Assembly: GCA_031295385.1 (NCBI GenBank)
Contig: JAUMOL010000002.1
Location: forward strand, 1 to 63,569
DNA: 63,569 nucleotides
Source of the DNA: Collinsella sp.
GTDB lineage: Bacteria; Actinomycetota; Coriobacteriia; Coriobacteriales; Coriobacteriaceae
Direction: 5' to 3'
Part shown: piece after piece, positions 8,642-16,292 of the stretch
Layout: every line of letters starts with the position of its first letter
Numbering within the stretch: position 1 is the first letter of the stretch
The notes under the pieces: model-generated
The model's input: the letters and a program-made list of their open reading frames with translations, nothing else
Told to the model about the DNA's origin: nothing
Database searches by the model: none
Position numbers and translations under genes: made by a program

Positions 8642-9605
8642 CCTTATCGACCCATCCTTCAAGCCTCCCGTCGTTGACGAGGAAGTGGCAGACCCCCTTC
8701 TTCTGGGCTGCACCAATCCAGTCGGTATCGCGGCTCAACCAGCTCCTCTGGACGGACACTTGCGACGCCTGTTTGAGCACCTCTCTAAGACGCGCCATTC
8801 CGTTGTGGTAGTCGTCTTCATAGGTGTCGACGACCCCCTCGTAGATTTCCTCCTCGAAGACGCGGAACTCGTCGTCCTCCCATTCGGCGAAGGCGTCCCT
8901 CATTCCACGGTTCACAGACTCTGCGGCGTAATAATCCTGTCGCATACGGTCGTAGTGCTTCTTGTGCTTCCCATGAGTGGCGAGGGACTCGACTGTGAAG
9001 CCCTCCACACCCTCGTCCTCTCCATACGCATCCATCAGAGCATCGATGTAGCGATGCTCGTCTGCGGATGGAGTATCGGGTGGCTGCACCGACTCGAGCC
9101 TCGGGAATCGTATAGATTCACTTTCTGCCGCCTTGCCAGCCGTTTCAGGTTCTTCGACGTTATTCCGTTGGAGAACCTCGATGTAGGCTTCGGAGAGAAA
9201 CTGGGCGAGCGTGCCGTTTGAGCTGAGTGCGTGAAGCGCCTGTTTGCGCTCTGGAAAGATGTCGGAGTTGGCGATCATGTCCGCAATCACTGCCCGAAGC
9301 TCTTGGATCTTCGTCGGGAACAGCTCGCTGATTATTTCGCGCTCGAAAAACGGCACTATCTCCTGTCGCACGAGCGGCTCCTGCGAATAACGCCGTATCT
9401 CTTCGTGTGGATTTGCATGGCGATTCATGATCTCTGAGGCCCGAGATTTCGAGCACTCGATGTAATAGTCGCCCTTGCCATCTAGCTCCATTGTCTGGGA
9501 GATGACGCTGTACAACACGGTGATGATGTGGGGGTCGGATTTCGGCTTGCCTTTCCAGACAGCTTTGATGGCCCGAACGTACTCCGAGAATACGAAATCG
9601 GTCAT
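8634..9605 (-). CDS. ABC-three-component C-terminal-domain protein, possible effector
   Basis: A 323-residue protein, first gene of the minus-strand operon. Residues 1-150 form an unrecognised helical region (SEYVRAIKAVWKGKP, FFEREIISELFP) and are followed by an acidic, Pro-rich linker. Residues ~185-323 (HYDRMRQDYYAAESVNRGMRD, then EEIYEGVVDTYEDDY and GVCHFLVNDGRLEGWV) resemble the conserved C-terminal domain that ties ABC-3C effectors to the ATPase. If so, the N-terminal half is the toxic or sensing part. No nuclease or protease motif could be identified in it, so its activity is unknown. Confidence 0.6.
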   Translation of the reverse strand: MTDFVFSEYVRAIKAVWKGKPKSDPHIITVLYSVISQTMELDGKGDYYIECSKSRASEIMNRHANPHEEIRRYSQEPLVRQEIVPFFEREIISELFPTKIQELRAVIADMIANSDIFPERKQALHALSSNGTLAQFLSEAYIEVLQRNNVEEPETAGKAAESESIRFPRLESVQPPDTPSADEHRYIDALMDAYGEDEGVEGFTVESLATHGKHKKHYDRMRQDYYAAESVNRGMRDAFAEWEDDEFRVFEEEIYEGVVDTYEDDYHNGMARLREVLKQASQVSVQRSWLSRDTDWIGAAQKKGVCHFLVNDGRLEGWVDKDE

Positions 9606-10059
9606 CTAGCACCTCCCACCTGCGCTCCGAACCTTTGCCGAACCTCTGCCGAACCTTTCGGTAACGCTTTGAGGGCCGTGCGTCCCTAGACTCCAGAACA
9701 TACGAGCTGTGCGGTTGCGAACCGCTCGCCACAGCACAACGGCGGTCACAGGAGTTTTAGAGACCTTTCTATTCTACCACCGCTTGTTGCGGACGCGGTT
9801 TTGATGTTTGCGAACGCAAAATATCACTTCGCAATTTGCACTGCATCGTACAGCTCGGATAGCGGCTCATCGCTATGGCCATATCGATGCATTCGCAGGC
9901 GTTATCCGAGCAGACAAATCAATAATGCACCAGCGGCGAATGGCTGGTCACCAAGCCGGGGCGGAGAAATCCGCACGAGGTGACCCATGCCGCGCATCTG
10001 TCTGACAGATTCATTCGGGCGATCTCCGCTTCGGCTTCCGAGCCAAGAGGAGACAAACA
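9606..10059. other. Divergent intergenic region of the island
   Basis: 454 bp between the two divergent halves of the island. It holds the three 11-bp tandem repeats at 9627-9659 and a perfect 14-bp palindrome, TTTGCGAACGCAAA, at 9807-9820. The SD AAGAGGAGA lies before the plus-strand gene at 10060. No protein-coding frame with a ribosome-binding site was found in it. Confidence 0.5.
9627..9659. repeat. Three tandem 11-bp iteron-like repeats
   Basis: CCGAACCTTTG, CCGAACCTCTG and CCGAACCTTTC follow each other without gaps, 22 bp upstream of the first start codon of the defence operon. One-turn spacing suggests cooperative protein binding on one face of the helix, for example by the operon's XRE protein. 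Confidence 0.7.
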
Positions 10060-10575
10060 ATGAAAGCCCGAGACAACCGTTCCAAGACCCATCGCATCTA
10101 CCTCAAGTCCACTTGCCAGTGGGTGGAAGTCGACGAGGAAACCTACCGCCCCTACATCCGCGAGTGTGACGCCACCCGCAAACGCATGCAGTACCACGGG
10201 CGCTGCGTCTGCCCCAAGAACCGCTTCTGGCTGTGTGATGCAGACTGCCTGAGCTGCGAGTTCCGCCGCGCGGGCGACGTTCTTTCGCTCGACCAGGAGA
10301 TTGCCGAGACCAGCAGCGAGCTCTCGCTGTTCGACACGCTCGAAGACACCGCCCCCAACATCGAGGACATCGTCGCCGATTTCGACGAGCTGTCAGGTCT
10401 TCTGCACGATCTCGCCCAGATCATGCCGGAGGCCATCAAGGTCGGCATCCTGCGCGAGCAGGGCCTTACCGAGTCCGCCATTGCAGCTGAGCTTGGCATC
10501 TCGCGCACCACGATGCGTTCACGTCTCGCCAAGGCCCGCGAGCGGCTGGCCCAGGAATATCCCGACGTCCTCTAG
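10060..10575 (+). CDS. Sigma-70 region 4-like HTH protein of a mobile element
   Basis: A 171-residue protein. The C-terminus (about 137-163, TESAIAAELGISRTTMRSRL) is a sigma-region-4-like helix-turn-helix. The N-terminal half has five cysteines (49, 51, 59, 63, 66) in a CVC...CDADCLSC cluster, probably binding zinc. Proteins of this form are common in phages and integrative elements of Firmicutes and Actinobacteria, placed just before the replication genes. Here it precedes small genes and the DUF2815 gene. It has SD AAGAGGAGA. Regulation of late or transfer genes is inferred, not shown. Confidence 0.72.
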   Translation: MKARDNRSKTHRIYLKSTCQWVEVDEETYRPYIRECDATRKRMQYHGRCVCPKNRFWLCDADCLSCEFRRAGDVLSLDQEIAETSSELSLFDTLEDTAPNIEDIVADFDELSGLLHDLAQIMPEAIKVGILREQGLTESAIAAELGISRTTMRSRLAKARERLAQEYPDVL

Positions 10576-10701
10576 CCCCTCGCCCCGGCTGCACACGGGT
10601 GGCTGGGCCCTTTTTCTACACGAATTTTCGTCCTTCTTCGTCAACCGGCGTGGCCCGCCTCCAGGGGATGACGAAGGGCACGACCCGAGGAGGTGAACCA
10701 C

Positions 10702-10899
10702 ATGCCCACGACGAACAAGAGCCCTGCCCAGGAGGCAGCGGACGTGCCGGCCTCGATAAGCCGAGTGTCGACGCGTCTGACAGGGCAGCTCGAAGCCCTG
10801 GCAAAGCAAAGCCAATCCGAGGAGAAAGGACAAGAAGGTGACGAACGAGGAGATCATCGCAGCCATCCGCGAAATCAAGGGCGCTACCAGCTGCATTGA
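10702..10899 (+). CDS. Small hypothetical protein
   Basis: About 65 residues from the ATG at 10702, with a strong GAGGAGGTGA six bases ahead. The protein (MPTTNKSPAQEAADVPASIS...) is polar and low-complexity, with no recognised domain. Its 3' end overlaps the GTG start of the next gene by about 60 nt in another frame, so only one of the two reading frames may matter there. Its main support is the ribosome-binding site and its place in a phage-like cluster. Confidence 0.45.
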   Translation: MPTTNKSPAQEAADVPASISRVSTRLTGQLEALAKQSQSEEKGQEGDERGDHRSHPRNQGRYQLH

Positions 10900-11155
10900 C
10901 GCGGTCGTTGACCAGGTGGCCGAGGCGCTGGGCGGCCAGGGCATACATGATTCGGATTCAGAGAGGAGGCTGCTCGGCATCGCCGCCATGCAGAAGATGC
11001 TGGGCAAGCGCCGCTTCGACGAGGTGCTCGGCGGCCTGGTAAAGAAGCCGCAGGGCAAGCTCGTCCTCGTGCCCCTCTCCGACAAGAGGCCGCCCATAAA
11101 CAACGCAAAGAACGATTTCAACGACAACGATACGGAAGGAGCCAACAATGGCTAA
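10838..11155 (+). CDS. Hypothetical phage-module protein
   Basis: 105 residues from a GTG at 10838 (SD GAGGAGAAAGG). Predicted helical N-terminus (TNEEIIAAIREIKGATSCID), then a charged segment and an Asn/Asp-rich tail (NNAKNDFNDNDTEG). The stop overlaps the start region of the DUF2815 gene by 8 nt, implying translational coupling. No family recognised. It lies where phage modules usually place a DUF2800-type or similar recombination partner of the ssDNA-binding protein, but it is too short to be DUF2800. Confidence 0.6.
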   Translation: MTNEEIIAAIREIKGATSCIDAVVDQVAEALGGQGIHDSDSERRLLGIAAMQKMLGKRRFDEVLGGLVKKPQGKLVLVPLSDKRPPINNAKNDFNDNDTEGANNG

Positions 11156-11717
11156 CAACGCAACCAAGAACCCCATGAAGGTCATCACCGGCCCGGACAC
11201 CCGCTGGAGCTACGCCAACATCTGGGAGCCCAAGTCCATCAACGGGGGCACCCCCAAGTACTCCGTGAGCCTGATCATCCCCAAGGCCGACACGCGCACC
11301 GTCGAGAAGGTCAAGACCGCCATCGTGGCTGCATACGCCGAGGGGCAGGCAAAGCTCAAGGGCAGCAGCCGCAGCGTGCCGCCGCTGTCCTCCATCAAGA
11401 CGCCGCTGCGCGACGGCGACGTGGAGCGCCCGGACGACCCGGCCTACGCCAACTCCTACTTCATCAACGCAAACTCCGCCACCGCACCCGGCATCGTCGA
11501 CGCCGACCTCAACCCGGTGCTCAGCCGATCCGAGGTCTACTCGGGCGTCTACGGTCGCGCGAGCATCAACCTCTACGCTTTCAACACCAACGGCAACCGT
11601 GGCATCGCCTGCGGCCTGAACAACCTGCAGCTGATCCGCCCCGGTGAGCCGCTGGGCGGCAAGGCCAGCCCGGAGGCCGACTTCGCCGCCGCAGATAACG
11701 ACGACTTCCTGAACTAG
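11148..11717 (+). CDS. DUF2815 family ssDNA-binding protein (phage type)
   Basis: A 189-residue protein with the DUF2815 signature: an N-terminal TGPDTRWSYANIWEPKSING, a central SLIIPKAD strand, YFINANS and the SGVYGRASINLYAFNTNGNRGIACGL core. The C-terminus is acidic (EADFAAADNDDFLN), like the tails of T7 gp2.5 and SSB proteins that dock replication partners. These proteins coat single-stranded DNA during phage or prophage replication. It has SD AAGGAG. In intact phages it is followed by a family A DNA polymerase, and here only a stub of that gene remains. Confidence 0.85.
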   Translation: MANNATKNPMKVITGPDTRWSYANIWEPKSINGGTPKYSVSLIIPKADTRTVEKVKTAIVAAYAEGQAKLKGSSRSVPPLSSIKTPLRDGDVERPDDPAYANSYFINANSATAPGIVDADLNPVLSRSEVYSGVYGRASINLYAFNTNGNRGIACGLNNLQLIRPGEPLGGKASPEADFAAADNDDFLN

Positions 11718-11733
11718 AGGGGAGGTGAAGGAC

Positions 11734-11919
11734 ATGGAGGCGATCACGACCATTATCCTCGACGTGCTGTTCGGCTGCTACTGCCTGTCCGTGCTGACCT
11801 GGACGGTCATCGGCGTGCAGACCATCGTGCGCGACCACAGGGAAGAGAAGCGTCGCGAGGCTGCGGCTAACCGCGACGAGGAGTACCACGCCGAACGCAT
11901 GAGGGCGCTCGGCAAGTAG
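11734..11919 (+). CDS. Small single-pass membrane protein
   Basis: 61 residues from the ATG at 11734 (SD GGGGAGGTGA; the GTG three codons earlier lies inside the SD). One transmembrane segment near the N-terminus (ITTIILDVLFGCYCLSVLTW) is followed by a highly charged cytoplasmic tail (REEKRREAAANRDEEYHAER). No function recognised. It sits between the ssDNA-binding protein and the polymerase stub in the phage-like module. Confidence 0.55.
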   Translation: MEAITTIILDVLFGCYCLSVLTWTVIGVQTIVRDHREEKRREAAANRDEEYHAERMRALGK

Positions 11920-11977
11920 GGAGCCCACGGGGCGGCGGCGACCAAGGAGCCGCCGCTCCTCTTCGTTTGGAGCGCGC

Positions 11978-12095
11978 ATGAAGACGCTGATGATGGACAT
12001 AGAGGCCTACTCCGGCGCAGACCTCGCCAAATGCGGTGCCTACCGCTACGCCGAAGACCCCGACTTCGAGGTGCTGCTGCTCGCCTGCAGCGCTG
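11978..12095 (+). pseudogene. Phage family A DNA polymerase, N-terminal stub
   Basis: The ATG at 11978 opens MKTLMMDIEAYSGADLAKCG, then AYRYAEDPDFEVLLLACS, the first exonuclease motif (DIE) of phage-type DNA polymerase I proteins. Homology stops after about 39 residues of a protein normally over 600 long. The following sequence is a different gene fragment in another frame. It is a deletion junction rather than a functional gene. The open frame happens to run on to 12625 but mixes unrelated pieces. Confidence 0.65.
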
Positions 12096-12300
12096 AAGCG
12101 AGCTGGGGCGCTCGCCAACAAGTCGCTCAACACCTGCTGCTTCATCGGCAAGGTCAAGTGTCCGCACTGCGATGTGAGTTACTGCACAGCCGCCGTCGTA
12201 GGGAGCGCAGCCAACAGGAGTTCTGGAGCCGCGGCTCGAAGAAGCAGCGCGGGAGCGCCTGCTCCGTCAGGGGAACTGTGCCCCCATGCCGTGCTCGACT
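12096..12300 (+). pseudogene. Remnant of a serine recombinase zinc-ribbon region
   Basis: One frame reads AALKRAGALANKSLNTCCF, then GKVKCPHCDVSY. After a shift another frame reads RRRERSQQEFWSRGSKKQRG, then SACSVRGTVP. Joined, these resemble the recombinase zinc beta-ribbon (CPHC...C...C) of large serine recombinases. At least two frameshifts and both missing ends make it non-functional. It probably marks the former integrase end of the mobile element. The family call is from pattern only. Confidence 0.45.
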
Positions 12301-12370
12301 GAATTGTTCAAGGAATTCTCAAGGTACAATTAGCCTGTTGAGGGTCGCCGTTGATGGAGGAGCGAACACT

Positions 12371-12625
12371 ATGAGGCATGTTTTCAAGGCTAAGAAGCTC
12401 GGCTGGGGCAACGATAAGACCGAGGGCATTTGGTTCGATGCCGACGATTACACCAAGGAAGAGGCAGAGGCCGAGTTCAAACCCTACCAAGGCGTCACCC
12501 AAAGGGGCTACGACTATACGGGCTATGAGTACGACGGGGAGCGCTACCACCACTACACCTATCTGGGCGAGTTCGAGGATGGCGACATGCCCACTAGTGA
12601 TGCCGATCTCTGGAAACGCAAGTAG
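12371..12625 (+). CDS. Hypothetical acidic protein
   Basis: 84 residues from the ATG at 12371 with SD GGAGGAG. Rich in Tyr, Asp, Glu and Gly (YDYTGYEYDGERYHHYTY, DADDYTKEEAEAEF), no membrane segment and no recognised domain. It is the last gene of the island before direct repeat R2. It may be mobile-element cargo, or part of the chromosomal flank. Confidence 0.6.
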   Translation: MRHVFKAKKLGWGNDKTEGIWFDADDYTKEEAEAEFKPYQGVTQRGYDYTGYEYDGERYHHYTYLGEFEDGDMPTSDADLWKRK

Positions 12626-12716
12626 GCAGCCCTTTTGAATTCAAACCCAGGGCGCTTCCTTAGAGGGGGCGTCCTTTTCCTGCCTTTGTGACGCGACGCG
12701 AGAATTCACCGCGAGA

Positions 12717-12973
12717 CTAGTCATCGGGGACGTTCTTAAACGACTAGTTGCCCGGGACACTCTTTGGCTGATTGCTCGTGATGCAGGCACGCTTGCCTGG
12801 GCCACGCATGTGAGCCCCGTGCCAGCTTCCGGTAATCCTTTTGCTGTCCCAGGCTTGGACGAGCTCCTTTTGGGTACGGTGGATTTGGATATATGTCTGA
12901 TTCCATCAAGCCCGAAAGGAGCTTTTTCATGATTAAACTGATTGCTTCGGATATGGACGGTACGCTGCTCGAC
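12717..12973 (+). repeat. Direct repeat R2: leader and start of the intact HAD gene
   Basis: Second copy of the block at 2143-2380. It opens with CTAGTCATCGGGGACGTTCT and contains the shared ACTCTTTGGCT, the hairpin leader and the first HAD codons. The copies have diverged, so this is an old paralogous duplication rather than a fresh target-site duplication. Confidence 0.7.
12861..12928 (+). promoter_or_regulatory. Candidate RNA leader sequestering the HAD ribosome-binding site
   Basis: AGCTCCTTTTGGG (12862-12874) pairs with CCCGAAAGGAGCT (12911-12923). The 3' arm contains the SD AAAGGAG and is followed by a T-run that touches the ATG at 12929, which gives the form of an intrinsic terminator as well as an SD-masking stem. 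An inner stem TTGGAT/GTCTGA matches TCGGAT/ATCCGA in the R1 copy, so pairing is kept while sequence changes. The ligand or trigger is unknown. Confidence 0.5.
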
Positions 12974-13723
12974 GAGAACAGCCAGGTCCCGCCCGAGACC
13001 TATGAGCTGATTGTCGCCCTGCGCGAGCGCGGTGTGCATTTTGCCGCGTCGTCGGGCCGCCGCTACGACCGCCTATGCGAGTTCTTTGCGCCCGTGGTCG
13101 ACAAGATGGATTTTGTCGCGGCCAACGGCGCCCAGGTCTATGCGGACGGCGTCGAGGTCGACCGTGAAGTCTACTCGCATCTTGCGATTCGCAAACTCGC
13201 GCGCACGGTCAAGATGTTCCCCAACATGCATCTGGCGCTCTTCGATCGCACCAAGTCCTTCTTGCTCGACGACGAGGATAAATTCGTCCGTGAGATCGAC
13301 AAGGACCTGCCCAATGCCGAGCGCATTTGGGGCTTGCCCGACCCACATGTGAACATCATCAAGGCCTCGATTATCTGCGATGACGGCAACGTGATGGACA
13401 ATGCCTACGTGCTGCAGCGCGAGCTTGGTGGCCTGTTCTCCTTCGCGCCTTCGGGCAACGCGTGGATCGACGCCATGCAGCCGGGTGTGTCCAAGGCTTC
13501 GGGTATCGAACAGCTCATGGAGCATTATGGCGTTGAGCGCGAAGAGGTCATGGCGTTTGGCGACTCGATGAACGACTACGAGATCATTCGCTTTGTGGGC
13601 ACGGGCTGCGCCATGCAAAACGCGCGTCCAGCGCTCAAGGCGGTCGCCGACCGCGTCATCGGCTGTAACCGCGATCACGCCGTTCAACAGGAATTGCGCC
13701 GCGTGCTGGACAGCCTTTCCTAG
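12929..13723 (+). CDS. HAD-superfamily hydrolase, Cof type
   Basis: A 264-residue Cof/IIB-subfamily HAD phosphatase. Motif I DMDGT (D8), motif II near SSGRR (about residue 43), and motif IV GDSMNDYEI near the C-terminus. These enzymes dephosphorylate sugar phosphates, PLP or other small phosphometabolites in the cytoplasm, and the substrate cannot be told from sequence. The ATG at 12929 is chosen because AAAGGAG precedes it; the in-frame ATG at 12893 lies inside the leader hairpin loop. A truncated paralogue with the same leader is at 2336, and a second HAD gene follows convergently at 13867. Confidence 0.9.
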   Translation: MIKLIASDMDGTLLDENSQVPPETYELIVALRERGVHFAASSGRRYDRLCEFFAPVVDKMDFVAANGAQVYADGVEVDREVYSHLAIRKLARTVKMFPNMHLALFDRTKSFLLDDEDKFVREIDKDLPNAERIWGLPDPHVNIIKASIICDDGNVMDNAYVLQRELGGLFSFAPSGNAWIDAMQPGVSKASGIEQLMEHYGVEREEVMAFGDSMNDYEIIRFVGTGCAMQNARPALKAVADRVIGCNRDHAVQQELRRVLDSLS

Positions 13724-13724
13724 T

Positions 13725-13855
13725 CTGGCACCTGGGGACAGTCCCTGCGGCTATTCGTAAAGACTGCTCCCAGCGACTAGTCGTTTAAGAACGTCCCCGA
13801 TGACCATCGCCAGGGAGTGTCCCAGGGTGCCGGCAGAATAGGAACGTCTCTAACT
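13725..13855. repeat. Inverted intergenic repeats of the GGGGACGTTC family
   Basis: Between two convergent HAD genes. GACTAGTCGTTTAAGAACGT with CCCC following is the reverse complement of the block opening R1 and R2. It is accompanied by CACCTGGGGACAGTCCCTGC and a GGTGCCGGCAGAATAGGAAC block seen in related form at 50500-50590. Confidence 0.6.
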
Positions 13856-13866
13856 GCCGGGCGTGG

Positions 13867-14709
13867 CTAGGCGAGGGCGGCCATGATGGTGCGGGCGACG
13901 CCGTCATGGTCGTTGTCGTATTCGGTGATGGCGTCGGCGGCGTCGCGGTCCTCGGGCTCGGCGTTGATCATGGCCATGCCATGGCCCGCTGCCTGCAGCA
14001 TGGGGATGTCGTTGATGTTGTCGCCGAAGGCCCAGGCGTCGGCGAGACGCTCGCCCAGATGCTCGCATAGCCACGTGAGGGCCGTTCCCTTGGTGGCACC
14101 CTCGCCCATGACCTCGATATTCATGGCGTATGAACGCGTGACCTCAATGCCTCCGAGCGTGTCGAGTTCCGCCGTAATGGCGTCGCGATCGGCCGGGTCG
14201 TGCCAGTACATGGCGATGCGTTCGAGTGTCTCGACCTCGTCGATTTTGCTGTCGATATCCATGTCGATCGGTGTTCGTGTGCGCTTGAGCGAAGCCGCGA
14301 TGTGGGGGTCGCCGCCGCAGAATTCGTCCAGGCGCGAGTAGAGCGAGCGGGGGAGGAAGCACTGTCCGTTCGCGAAGATATCGAAGGTCACATCGTGACC
14401 GGCGGCAATGCTATGGACGCGGTGAGCGATGGCGCGGTCGAGCGGTCGGCTCAAAATGCGCGTAGCACGTGAGGTATCGGTGGGCGTACCGTCGTCGAGC
14501 TGCCAGACGCTGGCACCGTTGGCACAGACCGCATAGTGTACGGCGGGGTGGGCGAGGATGGGCTCAAAGATGCCCGACAGGGGGCGCCCCGTGCAGGGCA
14601 CAAACTCAACACCGCGGCGCGCAAGCTCGTCGAGCATCGCCCAGGTGGCGTCGCTCATCTGCTTATCACTCGTCAGCAGCGTTCCATCCATATCGGAAAA
14701 CACAATCAT
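13867..14709 (-). CDS. HAD-superfamily hydrolase, Cof type
   Basis: A 280-residue cytoplasmic phosphatase of the Cof family. Motif I is FSDMDGTLL at residues 4-12, motif II is CTGR near 39-42, and motif IV is AFGDNINDIPML near the C-terminus, with the large C2-type cap between them. The ATG at 14709 follows GAAAGGG. It is transcribed toward the HAD gene at 12929, and the two share little outside the motifs, so they are distant paralogues. The physiological substrate is unknown. Confidence 0.9.
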   Translation of the reverse strand: MIVFSDMDGTLLTSDKQMSDATWAMLDELARRGVEFVPCTGRPLSGIFEPILAHPAVHYAVCANGASVWQLDDGTPTDTSRATRILSRPLDRAIAHRVHSIAAGHDVTFDIFANGQCFLPRSLYSRLDEFCGGDPHIAASLKRTRTPIDMDIDSKIDEVETLERIAMYWHDPADRDAITAELDTLGGIEVTRSYAMNIEVMGEGATKGTALTWLCEHLGERLADAWAFGDNINDIPMLQAAGHGMAMINAEPEDRDAADAITEYDNDHDGVARTIMAALA

Positions 14710-14734
14710 TTGATGCAGCCCTTTCTACTGGCAT

Positions 14735-14773
14735 AAAAAGCGTGGCCGAGGGCGGTGATGCCCTGGCCACGCT
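14735..14773 (-). terminator. Rho-independent terminator of citrate synthase
   Basis: On the minus strand AGCGTGGCCAGGGC pairs with GCCCTCGGCCACGCT around a six-base loop, followed by TTTTTATG. Confidence 0.85.
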
Positions 14774-14796
14774 CGGGTTCTATAACGGTCCGCGTC

Positions 14797-16215
14797 CTAG
14801 CGATCGGCGAGCGGCTTGTACTCCAGCGGCTCGATAACCGGGCGATACGCGGGACGGATGATGCGGTGCGCGCAGAAGAGCTCTTCCATGCGGTGCGCCG
14901 ACCAGCCGGCCATGCGGGCGACGGCGAACAGCGGCGTAAAGAGCGTCTCGGGCACGCCGAGCATCTTGTAGATAAAGCCCGTGTACAGGTCGATGTTGGC
15001 GCAGATAGGCTTGGTCATGCCGTGGTCGCGCATCACTTGCGGGGCCAGGCGCTCGATGCGCTCGATGAGTGCGAACTCCTCGCCCAAGCCCTTCTTGGCG
15101 GCAAGCGTGCGCGCGTAACGGCGGCACACCTCGGCGCGCGGGTCGCTCAGCGTGTAGACGGCGTGGCCCATACCGTAGATGAGACCCGTGCCGTCGAAGG
15201 CCTGCTTGTCGAGGATCTTGCCCAGGTAGGCTGCGATTTCGTCCTCGTCCTCCCAATTGGAGACATGCGCACGGATGTCCTCGTGCATGGACGCGACCTT
15301 GGCGTTGGCGCCGCCGTGGCGCGGGCCCTTGAGCGAGCCGATGGCCGCGGCGTAGGCGGAATACGGGTCGGTGGCCGAAGAGGACAGCACGCGGCAGGCA
15401 AACGTGGAGTTGTTGCCGCCGCCGTGCTCGGCATGCAGCATGAGCATCACGTCGAGCAGCATGGCTTCGTCGCGGGTGAATGCCATGCCGCCGCGCAACA
15501 CCTGCAGGATGGTCTCGGCGGTGGAGAGGCCGGGTGTGGGGTGCGGTACATGAACCTCGGAGCCGCGGCGCTTGGCGACCGAGGCCATATGCGCGAAGGC
15601 GGCGATGCGGGGGAGACGGGCGAGCATGGAGATGGCGACGTCGATTTCGTGCTCGGGTGTTATGGCGTCGGGCTCGGCGTCGAAGGCGTAGAGCAGCAGC
15701 ACGGCGCGCTGAAGCACATTCATGATGCTCGACGACACCGTGGTCATGGGGAACTCGCGGACGTATTCGTCGCTCAGATGCCTAAAAGCACCCAGGCGTC
15801 CGCAAAAACCGTCGAGTTCCTCTTTGGTGGGCAGCGAGCCCGTGATGAGCAGGTAGGCGACCTCTTCGTAGCCATAGCGATCCTCGGCCTGGGCGTTGTT
15901 GACCAGGTCCTCGATGCTGTAGCCACGAAGCGTGAGTTTGCCCTGATCGGGCACGACCTTTCCGTCGACCTTGTTGTAGCCATGCACATCCGAGATACGG
16001 GTGAGACCCGCGACCACGCCCGAGCCGTCGGCATTGCGCAGGCCGCGCTTGACGTTGTGCTCTACGAACAGGTCCTCGTCGTACGGGGCGGTCGGCAGGC
16101 CGTGGTAGAGGTTTTCGCTTTCGGGCGAAATCTGACGGCTCGCCTCGTAATCCAGAACCAGGCGGCTCAGGTGATCGTCGAAGCGGTAGTAGATTTTCTT
16201 GGCGTCGTAGGCCAT
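14797..16215 (-). CDS. gltA: Citrate synthase
   Basis: Condenses acetyl-CoA and oxaloacetate to citrate; cytoplasmic. 472 residues, slightly longer than the common type II enzyme because of an N-terminal extension. Family landmarks are LTLRGYSIEDLV, LHAEHGGGNNSTF (active-site His), SLKGPRHGGANAK and GLIYGMGHAVYT (second His). The C-terminus carries MAGWSAHRMEEL, where E. coli-type enzymes have the substrate-binding Arg region. It has SD GAGAGGAGCG before the ATG. It lies downstream of the ACT-domain gene on the same strand with a 77-bp gap. 2-methylcitrate synthase is a possible alternative, but no prp genes are nearby. Confidence 0.92.
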   Translation of the reverse strand: MAYDAKKIYYRFDDHLSRLVLDYEASRQISPESENLYHGLPTAPYDEDLFVEHNVKRGLRNADGSGVVAGLTRISDVHGYNKVDGKVVPDQGKLTLRGYSIEDLVNNAQAEDRYGYEEVAYLLITGSLPTKEELDGFCGRLGAFRHLSDEYVREFPMTTVSSSIMNVLQRAVLLLYAFDAEPDAITPEHEIDVAISMLARLPRIAAFAHMASVAKRRGSEVHVPHPTPGLSTAETILQVLRGGMAFTRDEAMLLDVMLMLHAEHGGGNNSTFACRVLSSSATDPYSAYAAAIGSLKGPRHGGANAKVASMHEDIRAHVSNWEDEDEIAAYLGKILDKQAFDGTGLIYGMGHAVYTLSDPRAEVCRRYARTLAAKKGLGEEFALIERIERLAPQVMRDHGMTKPICANIDLYTGFIYKMLGVPETLFTPLFAVARMAGWSAHRMEELFCAHRIIRPAYRPVIEPLEYKPLADR

Positions 16216-16292
16216 GCGCGCTCCTCTCCGGTCCGCTTTGGGGCCGCGCGCTTGGACGATATGACGTCAAGCTGCCCCGAGCGGCTTGTTCG

